Assembly: GCF_014641075.1 (NCBI RefSeq)
Contig: NZ_BMHP01000002.1
Span: 186,001 to 250,000 of the forward strand
Length of the DNA: 64,000 nt
DNA from: Paenibacillus nasutitermitis
GTDB lineage: Bacteria > Bacillota > Bacilli > Paenibacillales > Paenibacillaceae
Direction of reading: 5' to 3'
In this document: positions 33,940-43,752 of the stretch, piece by piece
Position numbering within the stretch: the first letter of the stretch is position 1
How the letters are laid out: every line of letters starts with the position of its first letter
The notes under the pieces: generated by a model
What the model saw: the letters and a program-made list of their open reading frames with translations, nothing else
Told to the model about the DNA's origin: nothing
Database searches by the model: none
Position numbers and translations under genes: made by a program

Positions 33940-34866
33940 TTGACTGAAAGCGCAAATGTAAAAGTCAGACAGCTTCAAACACCCGACCGGGGTTTTCATT
34001 CCCGCATTCATCTGCTTCGCCGTTTGCCGGATCATGCGGAGGAACATCCATACGCGTTATTCGGTGTCAAACCGCTTGGCCCTCTCATCGGAGCGGAAAT
34101 CACAGGCGTCGATTTGAGTCAGCCTGTTTCTGCCGAGCTTCAGAAGGAACTGAACAGAGCGCTATTGGAATGGAAAGTGATTTTTTTTCGCAACCAGCTT
34201 ATCACAAGTGAGCAGCAGCGGGATTTCGCACGGTTGTGGGGGGAGCTTGAGACACACCCGTTTCTCCCTCCGGGCGATACTCAGGATGTGGTGCGATTCA
34301 CCGCTGACGAGAATCGTCGCGGTGGCGCGAACAATTGGCATACCGATGTGACCTGGCGGCTCGAGCCGGCGCTGGGTGCGGTTCTCCGGTTAATCGAGGT
34401 CCCTCCTTATGGAGGCGATACCCTTTGGAGCGATACGGCAGCGGCCTACGATAACTTGCCGGATGAAACAAAGGAACGCATCGAAGGCCTCCAGGCCGTT
34501 CATGATTTCACGCATACTTTCGGCCGCCACATGGCACCGGATGTATTAGCCGCCTGGCAGGCCAAATTACCGCCCGCGGTACATCCGGTCGTCCGGACTC
34601 ATCCCGAGACCGGACGCAAAACATTGTTTGTGAACGCTGATTTCACCTCTCACATCGTCGGCCTCGATCCGGAGGAAGGCGAGCAGCTTCTGCAATATTT
34701 GTTCCGTCAGATTCTGGTTCCCGAATTTCAGGTCCGCTTTCACTGGGAAGCGAACACTGTCGCCTTCTGGGACAACCGCGCCACCCAGCATTATGCAGTG
34801 TCGGACTATTTTCCGCACCGCCGCGTCGCCGAACGGGTTGCCATTTGCGGTGACCGTCCCTATTAA
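33940..34866 (+). CDS. TauD/TfdA family 2-oxoglutarate dioxygenase
   Basis: The 308-residue protein has the TauD signature: FGVKPLGPLIGAEITGVDLS near residue 41, iron ligands His134 and Asp136 in NNWHTDVTW, distal His in NRATQHYAVSDY and Arg in the following RRVAERV. TauD and AtsK relatives cleave taurine or alkyl sulfates to release sulfite or sulfate. The TTG at 33940 is preferred because AAGGAGA lies 7 bases before it; an ATG at 33922 would swallow that site. It is followed 54 bp later by a second, related dioxygenase. The neighbouring sulfatase operon supports a sulfur role, though the substrate is unproven. Confidence 0.87.
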   Translation: MTESANVKVRQLQTPDRGFHSRIHLLRRLPDHAEEHPYALFGVKPLGPLIGAEITGVDLSQPVSAELQKELNRALLEWKVIFFRNQLITSEQQRDFARLWGELETHPFLPPGDTQDVVRFTADENRRGGANNWHTDVTWRLEPALGAVLRLIEVPPYGGDTLWSDTAAAYDNLPDETKERIEGLQAVHDFTHTFGRHMAPDVLAAWQAKLPPAVHPVVRTHPETGRKTLFVNADFTSHIVGLDPEEGEQLLQYLFRQILVPEFQVRFHWEANTVAFWDNRATQHYAVSDYFPHRRVAERVAICGDRPY

Positions 34867-34920
34867 GTTTATAACCATCTCAAACGGTCCATTCAGACCG
34901 AAACCAAGGAGGATAATAAG

Positions 34921-35850
34921 ATGACAGAAAATCGCAATGAAACTTCCCAAGGTATTGAAATCATTCCGGTCGCCGGAGCACTCGGCGCAGAATTGAAAGG
35001 CATTCGGCTGTCCGCAGATCTCAAAGGCGAGGAGCTTGAAACAATCCGTAAAGCTATATTGGAGCACAAGGTCGTCTTCTTCCGTGATCAGCATCATCTG
35101 GACGATGCGGGCCAGGAGGCATTCGCCAGCCTGCTGGGGGAACCGGTAGCGCATCCAACCGTGCATGTGAAGCAGGGAACTGATTACTTGCTGGAGCTTA
35201 ACTCCCAATATGGCGGGGGAGCTAACTCCTGGCATACCGATGTCACCTTCGTTGATGCTTATCCCAAAGCATCCATTCTTCGCTCTGTCGTCATTCCGCC
35301 GGCAGGCGGGGATACCGTCTGGGCGAATACGGCGACTGCCTATCAGAATTTACCTGCTGAGCTGCGCAGCCTTGTCGATCAGCTTTGGGCTTTGCACAGC
35401 AACGATTATGACTATGCGGCACGGCATCAAAAGGAATTGACTGAGAAAGACCCGCAGCGTTATCAGGATGGCGGTTTTGTATCCACGGTATATGAAACGG
35501 AGCATCCCCTTGTCCGGGTGCACCCCGAGACGGGCGAGCGCACTTTATTGCTGGGCCATTTTGTCAAAAAAATTCTGGGGCTCTCTGCTGTCGATTCCGC
35601 TCAACTGTTCTCCTTATTGCAAAATCATATTACCCGTCTGGAAAACACGGTGCGCTGGCGCTGGACCATTGGCGACGTCGCCATCTGGGATAACCGCGCC
35701 ACCCAGCATTATGCGATTTCCGACTATGGAAAACAGCATCGCATCGTGCGCAGGGTCACTCTTGACGGAGACGTGCCTGTGAGCATTGACGGCCGCCAAA
35801 GCGTCACAGTGAAGAAAGCCAAACCCGATCCCGTCTCCAACGCTTCTTAG
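34921..35850 (+). CDS. TauD/TfdA family 2-oxoglutarate dioxygenase, second copy
   Basis: At 309 residues this is a diverged paralogue of the preceding gene. It keeps IIPVAGALGAELKGIRLS at the start, the iron site His105/Asp107 in NSWHTDVTF, and DNRATQHYAISDY plus RRVTLDGD at the end. The substrate loops (VHVKQGTDYLLELNSQYGGG; HSNDYDYAARHQKELTEKD) differ, so the two enzymes likely cover different sulfonates or alkyl sulfates. AAGGAGGA precedes the ATG. A strong terminator follows directly. Confidence 0.88.
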   Translation: MTENRNETSQGIEIIPVAGALGAELKGIRLSADLKGEELETIRKAILEHKVVFFRDQHHLDDAGQEAFASLLGEPVAHPTVHVKQGTDYLLELNSQYGGGANSWHTDVTFVDAYPKASILRSVVIPPAGGDTVWANTATAYQNLPAELRSLVDQLWALHSNDYDYAARHQKELTEKDPQRYQDGGFVSTVYETEHPLVRVHPETGERTLLLGHFVKKILGLSAVDSAQLFSLLQNHITRLENTVRWRWTIGDVAIWDNRATQHYAISDYGKQHRIVRRVTLDGDVPVSIDGRQSVTVKKAKPDPVSNAS

Positions 35851-35883
35851 TATAACTTCGAAGCCTTCAATAATATGAAACAA

Positions 35884-35921
35884 GAAGACAGCCGCTCATG
35901 ATTAGAGCGGCTGTCTTCTTT
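35884..35921 (+). terminator. Terminator after the dioxygenase pair
   Basis: GAAGACAGCCGCTC and GAGCGGCTGTCTTC make a perfect 14-bp stem with a seven-base loop, then TTTGTG. Confidence 0.88.
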
Positions 35922-36059
35922 GTGTGCATATACAATAAAGAGCGCAGTGTCATTTTGTTCTGGTACTCCGGTCTTTTCGCTGCTATACTGGAATCGCTTT
36001 TATCCGATCGTTTTCGTTTGAGCTCCGAAAAAAAATATGGAATTGGGGATGAAGTTTTT

Positions 36060-37181
36060 ATGCCGGAACCGTCAAAATCTGTTGATGCTGTTAAGCTTGA
36101 TAAGAATATGGCCCTTGAGAAGCGCGTTATGGATGATCTGCAATGGTTGTCACCGCTTGAAGCCCCTTTTCATATAGCCGGTTTCGCATGGCTGAAGCAG
36201 GAGAAGCTCTACCGCCGCCTTCCATCCTCGCCTGCCGAGCTTCTGCCGCCGGCCGTCGATATACTCGCAAACTGTACCGCAGGGGGGCAGATCCGGTTTA
36301 CCACCAACTCTTCCCGTCTGTCAGTCAGAGTCAAGCTTACCGGTCCCTCCAATATGTATCATATGCCTGCAACGGGACAATGCGGATTCGACTGCTATTT
36401 GGGCGAACCCGGCAGCCAGCATTATTTGAGTACAACCAGATTTGATCATTCGAAGTCCGAATACGAAGCATCCTTGTTTAATTGGACAATACAACGAGAT
36501 GTTTGCGTTACGCTGAATTTCCCGTTGTATCAAGGAGTCGAAGAAGTATTGATCGGTGTTGATTCGGATGCGCTGATCCGCTCAGTCCCACCGTATCCAA
36601 GCATCAATCCGGTCGTCATATACGGGACGTCGATCACGCAAGGAGGCTGCGCAACAAGGCCGGGAATGGCCTACTCCAACATTCTGAGCCGTTCTATTCC
36701 CCTTGAGTTTATTAATCTTGGATTTTCCGGCAGCGGCTTAGGAGAAATCGAAGTGGCTCGAACTATTGCCGATATTCCCGATCCTGCTCTTCTCGTTCTC
36801 GACTATGAAGCCAACTCGGGACCTGCCGAAAAACTAGCTGCTACTTTGACACCATTTATCCGCATTCTCCGTGAGCGCCATCCGATTGTCCCGATTCTGG
36901 TCCTTTCCAAAATTCAATACGCCGGGGAGCGCTTCTATCCCGATCTCTTGGAACTCCATGAGGACCGGAAGGCAATTCAGAAATCAACGGTAGAGCGACT
37001 GCGAGACGAAGGGGACCTCCATATTCATTACGCAGACGGCTCCTCCCTGCTTGGCGAGGATGATGCGGAAGAATGTACCGTAGACGGTGTTCACCCTACG
37101 GATCTTGGTTTCCTGCGCATGGCCAGATCCCTAGAGCCCATATTCAGAGAACTGCTGAAAGATAAATTGGAGGTTGAATGA
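36060..37181 (+). CDS. SGNH/GDSL-type esterase with N-terminal beta-sandwich domain
   Basis: The 373-residue protein has an N-terminal jelly-roll domain with FDCYLGEPGSQ, resembling the GxDLY module. The SGNH hydrolase domain begins VVIYGTSITQGGCATRPG (nucleophile Ser in block I), then FINLGFSGSGLGE (block II Gly), LVLDYEANSG (block III Asn) and TVDGVHPTDLGF (catalytic Asp/His). Such enzymes usually deacetylate polysaccharides. No signal peptide follows from the ATG at 36060, so it would act in the cytoplasm. The start choice avoids the terminator at 35884, which an upstream start would overlap; the ribosome binding site (GGGGA) is only fair. Confidence 0.82.
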   Translation: MPEPSKSVDAVKLDKNMALEKRVMDDLQWLSPLEAPFHIAGFAWLKQEKLYRRLPSSPAELLPPAVDILANCTAGGQIRFTTNSSRLSVRVKLTGPSNMYHMPATGQCGFDCYLGEPGSQHYLSTTRFDHSKSEYEASLFNWTIQRDVCVTLNFPLYQGVEEVLIGVDSDALIRSVPPYPSINPVVIYGTSITQGGCATRPGMAYSNILSRSIPLEFINLGFSGSGLGEIEVARTIADIPDPALLVLDYEANSGPAEKLAATLTPFIRILRERHPIVPILVLSKIQYAGERFYPDLLELHEDRKAIQKSTVERLRDEGDLHIHYADGSSLLGEDDAEECTVDGVHPTDLGFLRMARSLEPIFRELLKDKLEVE

Positions 37182-37220
37182 CAAACCTTAAACCTGACCA
37201 TGCGATTTGTAGCGGCTCAT

Positions 37221-37637
37221 TCATGAACCCGGGTAATAACCTTCGCCCTCTCCTTTATTGAAAGTCGCAATATACCAATGGTTTCCAAAAGGATCCTGCA
37301 CCCCTCCGCTGCGTTCGCCATAAGGCATATCGGCCGGTTCATACAAGGATGTCGCACCGGCAGATATCGCCCTATGGTAGCAATCATCCGTATCAGAGAC
37401 AAACACATGAAGGGTATTCACTCTGGCCGGGAACCTTTCATTACCCTCGGATAATTCGACGATCGTATCGCCAATACGGACTTCAGCTTGCAGGATAGAA
37501 CCGCCGTCATCCGTTCCAAGGTTTAACATTTCGGCGTTAAACACGTTTGTCAGAAATTCAATCATCTTGGCTGCATCCGATACGATAAAATAAGGTGTTA
37601 CTGTCTGGTAACCGTGCGGAGCATTATGGCTTGACAT
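37221..37637 (-). CDS. VOC (glyoxalase/bleomycin-resistance) family protein, PhnB-like
   Basis: The 138-residue protein has the paired beta-alpha-beta-beta-beta modules of VOC proteins: VTPYFIVSDAAKMIEFLTNV then FNAEM in the first half, and VNTLHVFVSDTDDCYHRAIS with GGVQDPFGNHWYIAT in the second. The closest pattern is the PhnB/YdhE-like group of unknown function. Metal binding is uncertain because the first-module ligand is not obvious. AAGGAGGA precedes the ATG at 37637. Confidence 0.85.
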   Translation of the reverse strand: MSSHNAPHGYQTVTPYFIVSDAAKMIEFLTNVFNAEMLNLGTDDGGSILQAEVRIGDTIVELSEGNERFPARVNTLHVFVSDTDDCYHRAISAGATSLYEPADMPYGERSGGVQDPFGNHWYIATFNKGEGEGYYPGS

Positions 37638-37746
37638 TTCAGCATCCTCCTTCAACGTTCATCATGTAAATAAAGTGGGCTGCCCCTCAGTCCTGACAGC
37701 GAAATCAATCTTGAAACCGGTAGTTACTGCTTAATCGTCATCCTGG

Positions 37747-38658
37747 TTAAGAGGACGGATTGCGATCACTGCTGCCCGGAATCAGCACACGCAAAGCGAA
37801 GTCAATCCACCCTTGCGCCGCATGGGAAATGTAGCCGCCCTTCTTCCAAATGATTGCTAAATCCCAATGGATGCCTGGTTCTATTTGACGAATGACACGA
37901 ACCTTGGCTGGATCAAGCTTCGCGCATATCGTTTCCGGAAGCAAAGATATGCCCTGGTTGGCACAGATCAGTTCGTAGATGAAATCCCACTGCGAACTCT
38001 CGTAAGCTACCCGGGGCTCAAACCCCTCACCAATGCAAGCTTCCTTAACGCGATCATGCAAATTAAATTCCTGTCGAAACAGAATAAATGGTTCTTCCTT
38101 TAATTCTGCAAGGCGAACTTTCCGTCTATTCGACAGGGGATGCTCGAGCGGCACAACCAGATTAAGATGACGCTTCACGATCGGAACAACCTCGAATACG
38201 ACTTCATCTACTGGCAGTACGACAACCCCCAAATCGATTTCCCCCTCCAGGAGAAGCTGTTCAATCCGTTTGCCTCCTTCCTCCACGATCTGAATCGTGA
38301 TATCCGGATGGATCTGGTGGAACTCCGCTATAACTTTTGGGAAGAAACTCGCTCCAATAACAGGGGGTAATCCAAGCGTAAACTGCCCCTGCCTCATCTC
38401 CTTCAAATCCAATACCGCCGCCAGTAGCTGCTGTGAGGCATTGATCACCGTCTGGGCATGCGCCTGCACGACCCTGCCCGCTTCTGTCAGTACAACTCTT
38501 CGCGTTGAACGGTCCAGCAGCACCAAGCCCAGCTCATCCTCCAGATTTTTTACCATTTTACTGAGCGTTGGCTGCGAGAGATGAATCGCTTGACTCGCTT
38601 TGGAGAAACTGGCATACCGTGCGACCTCCAGAAAATAACTTAATTGCCGCAAATCCAT
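37747..38658 (-). CDS. LysR family transcriptional regulator
   Basis: The 303-residue protein starts MDLRQLSYFLEVARYASFSK with the winged helix SQAIHLSQPTLSKMVKNLED, followed by a periplasmic-binding-like effector domain (FTLGLPPVIGASFFPKVIAE). It resembles the CidR/YwqM-like branch. It is divergent from the ketone-body operon with a 115-bp gap that contains dyad symmetry, so it is the probable regulator of that operon; acetate, acetoacetate or 3-hydroxybutyrate are candidate effectors by inference. Confidence 0.92.
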   Translation of the reverse strand: MDLRQLSYFLEVARYASFSKASQAIHLSQPTLSKMVKNLEDELGLVLLDRSTRRVVLTEAGRVVQAHAQTVINASQQLLAAVLDLKEMRQGQFTLGLPPVIGASFFPKVIAEFHQIHPDITIQIVEEGGKRIEQLLLEGEIDLGVVVLPVDEVVFEVVPIVKRHLNLVVPLEHPLSNRRKVRLAELKEEPFILFRQEFNLHDRVKEACIGEGFEPRVAYESSQWDFIYELICANQGISLLPETICAKLDPAKVRVIRQIEPGIHWDLAIIWKKGGYISHAAQGWIDFALRVLIPGSSDRNPSS

Positions 38659-38670
38659 CTTTTCCCCACC

Positions 38671-38711
38671 CATATATATAGCTATCTGGAATAAATAATA
38701 TTCTATATATG
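38671..38711. promoter_or_regulatory. Dyad region between lysR-type gene and ketone-body operon
   Basis: CATATATATAG (38671-38681) and CTATATATG (38703-38711) form an outer dyad, and GAATA-aataa-TATTC (38689-38703) an inner one. AT-rich interrupted dyads between a LysR gene and its divergent target are typical LysR boxes. No binding data exist. Confidence 0.45.
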
Positions 38712-38773
38712 TATTTTACTCATAGAACTGCCCCATGTAAAATAAATCTATAAATCCCATTAGGAGGTTTATT

Positions 38774-39658
38774 ATGATCACGACTATTACCGTTCTTGGT
38801 GCAGGAACGATGGGCCTTGGAATCGCCCGGCTTTTTGCCAGTCATGACTATCACGTGACTTTGTACGATCCGAATCTTCCCTCGCTTCCCGAAAGCGTGC
38901 ATCAATCATCCAAAACATTTTCCATCGTACTTATGAGCGATTTTGAGAAAGCGGTTGTAGAAGCGGATCTGATTGTCGAGTCCGCTCCCGAACAATTGGC
39001 TGTAAAACGTGAAATATTTCAAAGATTGGGGTCTCTCATTAAACCACAAGCCATCGTCGCCTCCAACACATCCACTTTCGCTCTTGAAGAATTGGCTTCG
39101 GATTTAACGATTGGCAATCGAATGATGATCACCCATTTCTTTAATCCGGCGGACCACATCCCATTGGTCGAGATTGTCGGCTTGCCATCCACTTCTCCAG
39201 ACATCTTGGATGAGGTTACCTCCGTGCTGCAGCGGTGCGGCAAATCACCTGTTGTTTTGCGTAAGGATATTCCCGGTTTTATCGCCAATCGCCTGCAAGC
39301 TGCTCTCATGAGAGAGGCCTGTTATCTGTTGGAAAAAGGTGTAGCCGATGCTGGGCAGATCGATACGGCCGTAAAAGAAGGTCTTGGACTGCGTTGGGCT
39401 TTCAAGGGTCCGTTCGAAATTGCTGATCTTGGCGGCTTGGATATTTGGTCCAAGGTCACCGGAAACCTTTTTCCTAAGCTCGCTAACAGTTCTCAGGCAC
39501 CGCAGTCCATTCTGGAAAAGGCCGCCAGCGGCGAGCTTGGCGTTAAGAGCGGCCGTGGCTTCTATGAATACGAGGATTCTTCACGCACTTCTGAGCAGCT
39601 GGCGGGAAATATGCAGCGATTGGTTTCATTCAAGACGAACATAAATCAGGAGGGATGA
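38774..39658 (+). CDS. 3-hydroxyacyl-CoA (3-hydroxybutyryl-CoA) dehydrogenase
   Basis: The 294-residue enzyme has the NAD motif [17 protein letters not shown], the family signature [20 protein letters not shown], and the catalytic His in [18 protein letters not shown]. It converts 3-hydroxyacyl-CoA to 3-ketoacyl-CoA with NAD. The chain is standard length and lacks a hydratase fusion. AGGAGG lies before the ATG. Its stop overlaps the start of the thiolase gene (ATGA), indicating coupling. First gene of a five-gene operon for 3-hydroxybutyrate/acetoacetate metabolism. Confidence 0.9.
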   Translation: MITTITVLGAGTMGLGIARLFASHDYHVTLYDPNLPSLPESVHQSSKTFSIVLMSDFEKAVVEADLIVESAPEQLAVKREIFQRLGSLIKPQAIVASNTSTFALEELASDLTIGNRMMITHFFNPADHIPLVEIVGLPSTSPDILDEVTSVLQRCGKSPVVLRKDIPGFIANRLQAALMREACYLLEKGVADAGQIDTAVKEGLGLRWAFKGPFEIADLGGLDIWSKVTGNLFPKLANSSQAPQSILEKAASGELGVKSGRGFYEYEDSSRTSEQLAGNMQRLVSFKTNINQEG

Positions 39659-40875
39659 TTGCATTGGACGAAAGGAACGCAGCAAACACCGTGGTTATTG
39701 CCAGCGCGGTACGCACCCCCATCGGCAGCTTTAATGGAATATTTAAGGACGTATCTGCCGTTCAACTTGGCTCCATCGCTATCGCAGAAGCTGTCCGGCG
39801 TGCAGGAATCGATGCCCGGCAAGTTGATGAGGTTATTATGGGCAATGTCCTGCAGGCCGGTCTTGGTCAGAACCCTGCCCGGCAAGCCGCCATGGGCGCA
39901 GGGCTTACCGTTGAAACCCCCGCGATGACCATTAACCATGTATGCGGCTCAGGAATGAAGGCAGTCAGCATGGGATACAACGCCATTCTTTGCGGCGATA
40001 GCGAAATTGTTGCAGCCGGGGGCATGGAGAATATGTCTCTCGCCCCCTATTTGCTGCCGGGTGCGCGTTCCGGATACCGGTTGGGCAACCAGACCGTTGT
40101 AGACACCATGATTCAAGATGGGCTATGGTGTGCAGCAAACGACTACCATATGGGCATCACCGCCGAGAACATTAGCGGGCATTACGGCTTCACGCGTCAG
40201 CAGCTCGACCAATTCGCATGGGAAAGCCAACAAAAAACCAAGGCAGCAGCCGATGCGGGAAGATTCGATGACGAAATAGTCGCCGTGAGCATTCCGCAAA
40301 GAAAAGGCGACGCAATCGCTGTAAGCAAGGATGAACATCCGCGCCCCGATACGACTCTGGAGGCCCTTGCCGGACTTCGCCCCGCATTCAAGCAGGGTGG
40401 CATCGTGACTGCAGGCAACGCTTCTGGGATTAATGACGGTGCAGCCGCGCTCATCTTGATGTCCGAACGGCGTGCAGCGGCGCTCGGCATTAAGCCGCTT
40501 GCCATTCTGCGTTCCCACGCTTCAGCTGGTGTGGAACCATCGATGATGGGGATCGGTCCGGTTCCGGCAACCGAGCGGGCGCTCTCAAAAGCTGGCTTGA
40601 CCATGCAAGATATTGGGCTGCTTGAAGTGAACGAAGCCTTCGCCGCTCAAGCTTTAGCCTACAGCAAGCATTTTGATTATGATCCCGGGATTTTTAACGT
40701 CAATGGCGGAGCGATCGCCCTCGGCCATCCGATCGGCGCAAGCGGTGCCCGCGTACTCGTCACCTTGCTGTATGAAATGCAGCGCAGAGGCACTCGCCTG
40801 GGATTGGCTTCCTTGTGTATCGGCGGCGGGCAAGGCATTGCAACGGTTGTTGAGGGCTTTTATGCCAAGCATTAA
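39655..40875 (+). CDS. Acetyl-CoA acetyltransferase (thiolase)
   Basis: The 406-residue enzyme splits acetoacetyl-CoA into two acetyl-CoA, or runs in reverse. The acyl-accepting Cys is in [12 protein letters not shown] (near residue 100), and the C-terminal [10 protein letters not shown] and CIGGGQG motifs supply the second His and Cys. The ATG at 39655 overlaps the preceding gene by four bases and has AGGAGG 1-6 bases upstream. A start a few codons later (TTG) is possible. The partner CoA-transferase genes follow after 41 bp. Confidence 0.93.
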   Translation: MIALDERNAANTVVIASAVRTPIGSFNGIFKDVSAVQLGSIAIAEAVRRAGIDARQVDEVIMGNVLQAGLGQNPARQAAMGAGLTVETPAMTINHVCGSGMKAVSMGYNAILCGDSEIVAAGGMENMSLAPYLLPGARSGYRLGNQTVVDTMIQDGLWCAANDYHMGITAENISGHYGFTRQQLDQFAWESQQKTKAAADAGRFDDEIVAVSIPQRKGDAIAVSKDEHPRPDTTLEALAGLRPAFKQGGIVTAGNASGINDGAAALILMSERRAAALGIKPLAILRSHASAGVEPSMMGIGPVPATERALSKAGLTMQDIGLLEVNEAFAAQALAYSKHFDYDPGIFNVNGGAIALGHPIGASGARVLVTLLYEMQRRGTRLGLASLCIGGGQGIATVVEGFYAKH

Positions 40876-40916
40876 CTGTTATACAAGCATCGAAATCCGG
40901 AAAGGAGACCCTTCTC

Positions 40917-41606
40917 ATGAAGCAAATTTTGAATTCGTTTACCGAGGCGGTTAAAGCAATCCCCGACGGCGCGACACTGATGGTCGGAGGCTTCGGCCTC
41001 GTCGGCATTCCGGAACAGCTGATCGCAGCATTGGCTGAAAGCGGAGTCAATAGCCTAACCGTGATCTCCAACAACTGCGGTATCGACGATTGGGGACTTG
41101 GCCTGCTGCTTAGAAACAAACAGATCAAAAAAATTATCGCCTCTTATGTTGGGGAAAACAAAGAGTTCGAGCGTCAGGTGCTCAGCGGTGAAATCGAGGC
41201 ACAACTGGTGCCGCAAGGTACGCTTGCCGAGCGCATCAGAGCCGGTGGCGCGGGCATACCTGCATTCTATACTCCAGCAGGTGTCGGAACCCCCCTGGCA
41301 GAGGGACGGGAAACCCGTATTTTCGATGGCAAGGAGTATATTCTGGAACAGGCATTAACGGCCGACTTCAGCTTGATTCGCGCAGCCCGGGCGGATCGGA
41401 TGGGCAATCTCGTGTTTAACAAGACCGCCCGCAACTTCAACCCGATGATGGCAAGCGCAGGCCGCGTAACGATTGCAGAAGTCGAGGAATTGGTGGAAAT
41501 CGGCAGCCTGGATCCCGAAATGATTGATATTCCGGGCATCTATGTGCAACAAATCATCGTTGGTGCGCAAGAGAAAAGAATTGAACGGCTTACGACACGT
41601 TCATAA
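40917..41606 (+). CDS. scoA: 3-oxoacid CoA-transferase subunit A
   Basis: The 229-residue alpha subunit has [20 protein letters not shown] (CoA-transferase family I signature) and [20 protein letters not shown], standard for ScoA/YxjD. With subunit B it moves CoA from succinyl-CoA to acetoacetate, activating it for the thiolase. GGAGAC precedes the ATG. It sits between thiolase and subunit B in one operon. Confidence 0.93.
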   Translation: MKQILNSFTEAVKAIPDGATLMVGGFGLVGIPEQLIAALAESGVNSLTVISNNCGIDDWGLGLLLRNKQIKKIIASYVGENKEFERQVLSGEIEAQLVPQGTLAERIRAGGAGIPAFYTPAGVGTPLAEGRETRIFDGKEYILEQALTADFSLIRAARADRMGNLVFNKTARNFNPMMASAGRVTIAEVEELVEIGSLDPEMIDIPGIYVQQIIVGAQEKRIERLTTRS

Positions 41607-41631
41607 AAATCAAGGAAAGGAGATGGATGAA

Positions 41632-42297
41632 ATGAATGATCAAAGGGGGATTCGGGAGCGCATTGCGCGGCGCGCGGAAAAAGAATTGCTAAACGGCTAT
41701 TATGTCAATCTGGGTATCGGGATTCCTACTCTGGTAGCCAACTACATCTCCCCGGACAAACAGGTCGTGCTGCAATCAGAAAATGGACTGCTTGGCATCG
41801 GACCTTATCCGCTTCCCGACCAGGTTGATCCGGATCTTATAAACGCCGGCAAGGAAACGGTGACAGCCATTTCGGGCGCTTCCTATTTCAGCAGCGCGGA
41901 TTCCTTCGCCATGATACGTGGCGGACATATCGATCTGGCCATACTGGGCGGCATGGAAGTGTCCGAAGCAGGAGATTTGGCCAACTGGACAATTCCGGGC
42001 AAGATGGTCAAAGGTATGGGAGGCGCGATGGATCTGGTTCATGGCGCGAAAAAAATTGTTGTTATTATGGATCATGTTAATAAAGCAGGTCAGCCCAAAA
42101 TATTAAATCGATGCAGTCTGCCCCTTACAGGCAAGCAAGTTGTCAACCGTGTCATTACAGACCGCGCTGTCATCGATATCACAATCCGAGGTTTGCTTCT
42201 CGTGGAGGTTGCCGACGGTTATACAGTCGATGATATCCGGGAGGCCACGCAGCCAGAGCTGATTGTTCCGGAGCATGTTCTGATGGGGGCTTATTAA
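41632..42297 (+). CDS. scoB: 3-oxoacid CoA-transferase subunit B
   Basis: The 221-residue beta subunit carries the catalytic glutamate in [12 protein letters not shown] and [17 protein letters not shown], the hallmarks of ScoB. The ATG at 41632 is chosen because AAAGGAG lies 9 bases upstream; an ATG at 41623 is too close to that site and a longer frame overlaps scoA. The stop shares one base with the start of the next gene (TAATG). Confidence 0.92.
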   Translation: MNDQRGIRERIARRAEKELLNGYYVNLGIGIPTLVANYISPDKQVVLQSENGLLGIGPYPLPDQVDPDLINAGKETVTAISGASYFSSADSFAMIRGGHIDLAILGGMEVSEAGDLANWTIPGKMVKGMGGAMDLVHGAKKIVVIMDHVNKAGQPKILNRCSLPLTGKQVVNRVITDRAVIDITIRGLLLVEVADGYTVDDIREATQPELIVPEHVLMGAY

Positions 42298-43085
42298 TGG
42301 ACAGTTCCTCATTCGCAGGGCGCACCGTCATCGTGACCGGTTCCGCGCAGGGCATCGGATTTAGGATTGCTGAAGCTTTCGCCCATCAAGGCGCTGCTGT
42401 CGTATTATCGGACCGCAATGGTCCGGTATTGGAGGCAGCGGTGCAGCAGCTCGCCCGCTCTGGCAGCAACGTTGCTGCCATCCAGGCAGATGTGACCCTG
42501 GAAGAAGATATCTCCGGGCTCATTGCCCGGACCGCCCAGCGTTTTGGAAGATTGGACGTCCTGATCAACAATGCAGGAATCCAGCATGTAGCTCCCATTG
42601 AGGATTTCCCGACGGAGAAATTCGAGCTGATGCTCAAAATTATGCTCACAGCCCCCTTCATCGCCATTAAACACGCACTCCCCTATATGAAGCAGCAAGG
42701 ATACGGCCGAATTCTTAATCTTTCTTCCATTAACGGACTGGTCGGATTTGCGGGCAAAGCGGCTTATAACAGCGCCAAACATGGCGTCATCGGCTTAACG
42801 AAGGTCGCCGCATTGGAAGCTGCCCCGTATGGAATAACCGTTAACGCGCTTTGTCCGGGTTATGTGGATACCCCATTGGTTCGGGGACAGCTTCAAGAGC
42901 TTGCCCAGACTCGCCAGGTGGCGCTGGAGAATGTATTGGAAGACGTCATCTACCCACTTGTCCCCCAACGGCGTTTACTGGAAGCGGACGAGGTTGCAAA
43001 TTATGCCTTATTCTTGGCAAGCGAGCAGGCCAAAGGCGTGACAGGCCAGGCCATCGTGCTGGATGGAGGTTATACGGCGCAATAA
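42297..43085 (+). CDS. 3-hydroxybutyrate dehydrogenase (SDR family)
   Basis: The 262-residue short-chain dehydrogenase has TGSAQGIGFRIAEAF (NAD site), NNAGIQHVAPIEDFP, the catalytic Ser in LNLSSINGLVG, Y-x3-K in AAYNSAKHGVIGL, and a C-terminal GQAIVLDGGYTAQ. The phrase NNAGIQHVAPIE followed by FP is characteristic of bacterial D-3-hydroxybutyrate dehydrogenases, which oxidise 3-hydroxybutyrate to acetoacetate with NAD. The position after the CoA-transferase genes confirms the pathway: hydroxybutyrate to acetoacetate, acetoacetyl-CoA and two acetyl-CoA. Confidence 0.92.
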   Translation: MDSSSFAGRTVIVTGSAQGIGFRIAEAFAHQGAAVVLSDRNGPVLEAAVQQLARSGSNVAAIQADVTLEEDISGLIARTAQRFGRLDVLINNAGIQHVAPIEDFPTEKFELMLKIMLTAPFIAIKHALPYMKQQGYGRILNLSSINGLVGFAGKAAYNSAKHGVIGLTKVAALEAAPYGITVNALCPGYVDTPLVRGQLQELAQTRQVALENVLEDVIYPLVPQRRLLEADEVANYALFLASEQAKGVTGQAIVLDGGYTAQ

Positions 43086-43304
43086 GGATAACCTCCTTTC
43101 ATTATTTCGTTATCACGTTCCAACATGGAGGGAGAATCTCGAGAGTCCCCCCGGGAGTTTATCGCTTTTTTGTTGATCCATGCTACCTTTGCAGCTGGGA
43201 TTTGCCTATGCTGCTTTTTTTGTTGTTTATAAAATCGTTATCCCTTGACAGACCAGGCCGAGCGCGATATTGCTGCGGGGAATGAAGCATTTCCAATTGA
43301 TATC

Positions 43305-43331
43305 AAAAAAAGCTGCACCTATTGGCGCAGC
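43305..43331 (-). terminator. Terminator of the agr-like operon
   Basis: GCTGCGCC-aata-GGTGCAGC followed by seven T on the minus strand, 14 bp past the LytTR gene stop. Confidence 0.9.
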
Positions 43332-43344
43332 CCGCAGTTAAACA

Positions 43345-43728
43345 TTATGTTGTGATTACCGATCCACCCGCTAGATCCTTGTACACTTCATCGAACAGTT
43401 TGCCCGAGAAGGTGCACCCTTTTGAGCCCGACACGACGGGATATTCAAAATAGGCTTTTTTGGTCGAACCGTCCAGGTAAACGATGTTGTCAATGTTAAC
43501 CACGTTGTTTCTGTCTACTACTTTAAAATTAAAGCCGCTGTTGTTTAACAGCTCCACAAAGTACTTTAAAGTGCCCATGGTGTAAAACTTTTCTTTTAAC
43601 GTGTGAATCATAATTCTGTTAATAATCCCGTCATACTCAAAATAGATCATGTCATTGATATTAATAAGCTGAAGCCCTTTTTTTCCGTCAATATCGAGTG
43701 AGACAGACAATTGTTTGCATTGCTGCAT
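43345..43728 (-). CDS. Stand-alone LytTR DNA-binding protein
   Basis: The 127-residue protein is little more than a LytTR domain: QLININDMIYFEYDGIINRI, then TLKEKFYTMGTLKYFVELLN, FKVVDRNNVVNIDNIVYLDG and a final helix. No receiver domain is present, so it cannot take phosphate from a histidine kinase in the AgrA manner. It is the last gene of the agr-like operon. Known parallels are HdrR and BrsR of streptococcal LytTR regulatory systems, where a membrane protein encoded alongside restrains the LytTR factor. Control by the membrane sensor encoded at 44394 is inferred. Confidence 0.88.
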   Translation of the reverse strand: MQQCKQLSVSLDIDGKKGLQLININDMIYFEYDGIINRIMIHTLKEKFYTMGTLKYFVELLNNSGFNFKVVDRNNVVNIDNIVYLDGSTKKAYFEYPVVSGSKGCTFSGKLFDEVYKDLAGGSVITT

Positions 43729-43752
43729 GGTTTACCATCCCCTGAAACTTTA

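Noticed and set aside
33799-33940. S-box or T-box riboswitch upstream of the dioxygenase genes
   Set aside because: The expected S-box core and the T-box AGGGTGGNACCGCG element are both absent. Only simple hairpins and a terminator are seen.
35898-36059. N-terminal extension of the SGNH esterase
   Set aside because: It would start inside a perfect 14-bp terminator hairpin and has no family similarity.
42851-43285. 144-codon plus-strand frame overlapping the end of the 3-hydroxybutyrate dehydrogenase
   Set aside because: Different frame within a well-supported SDR gene; its tail beyond 43085 is low-quality sequence without motifs.
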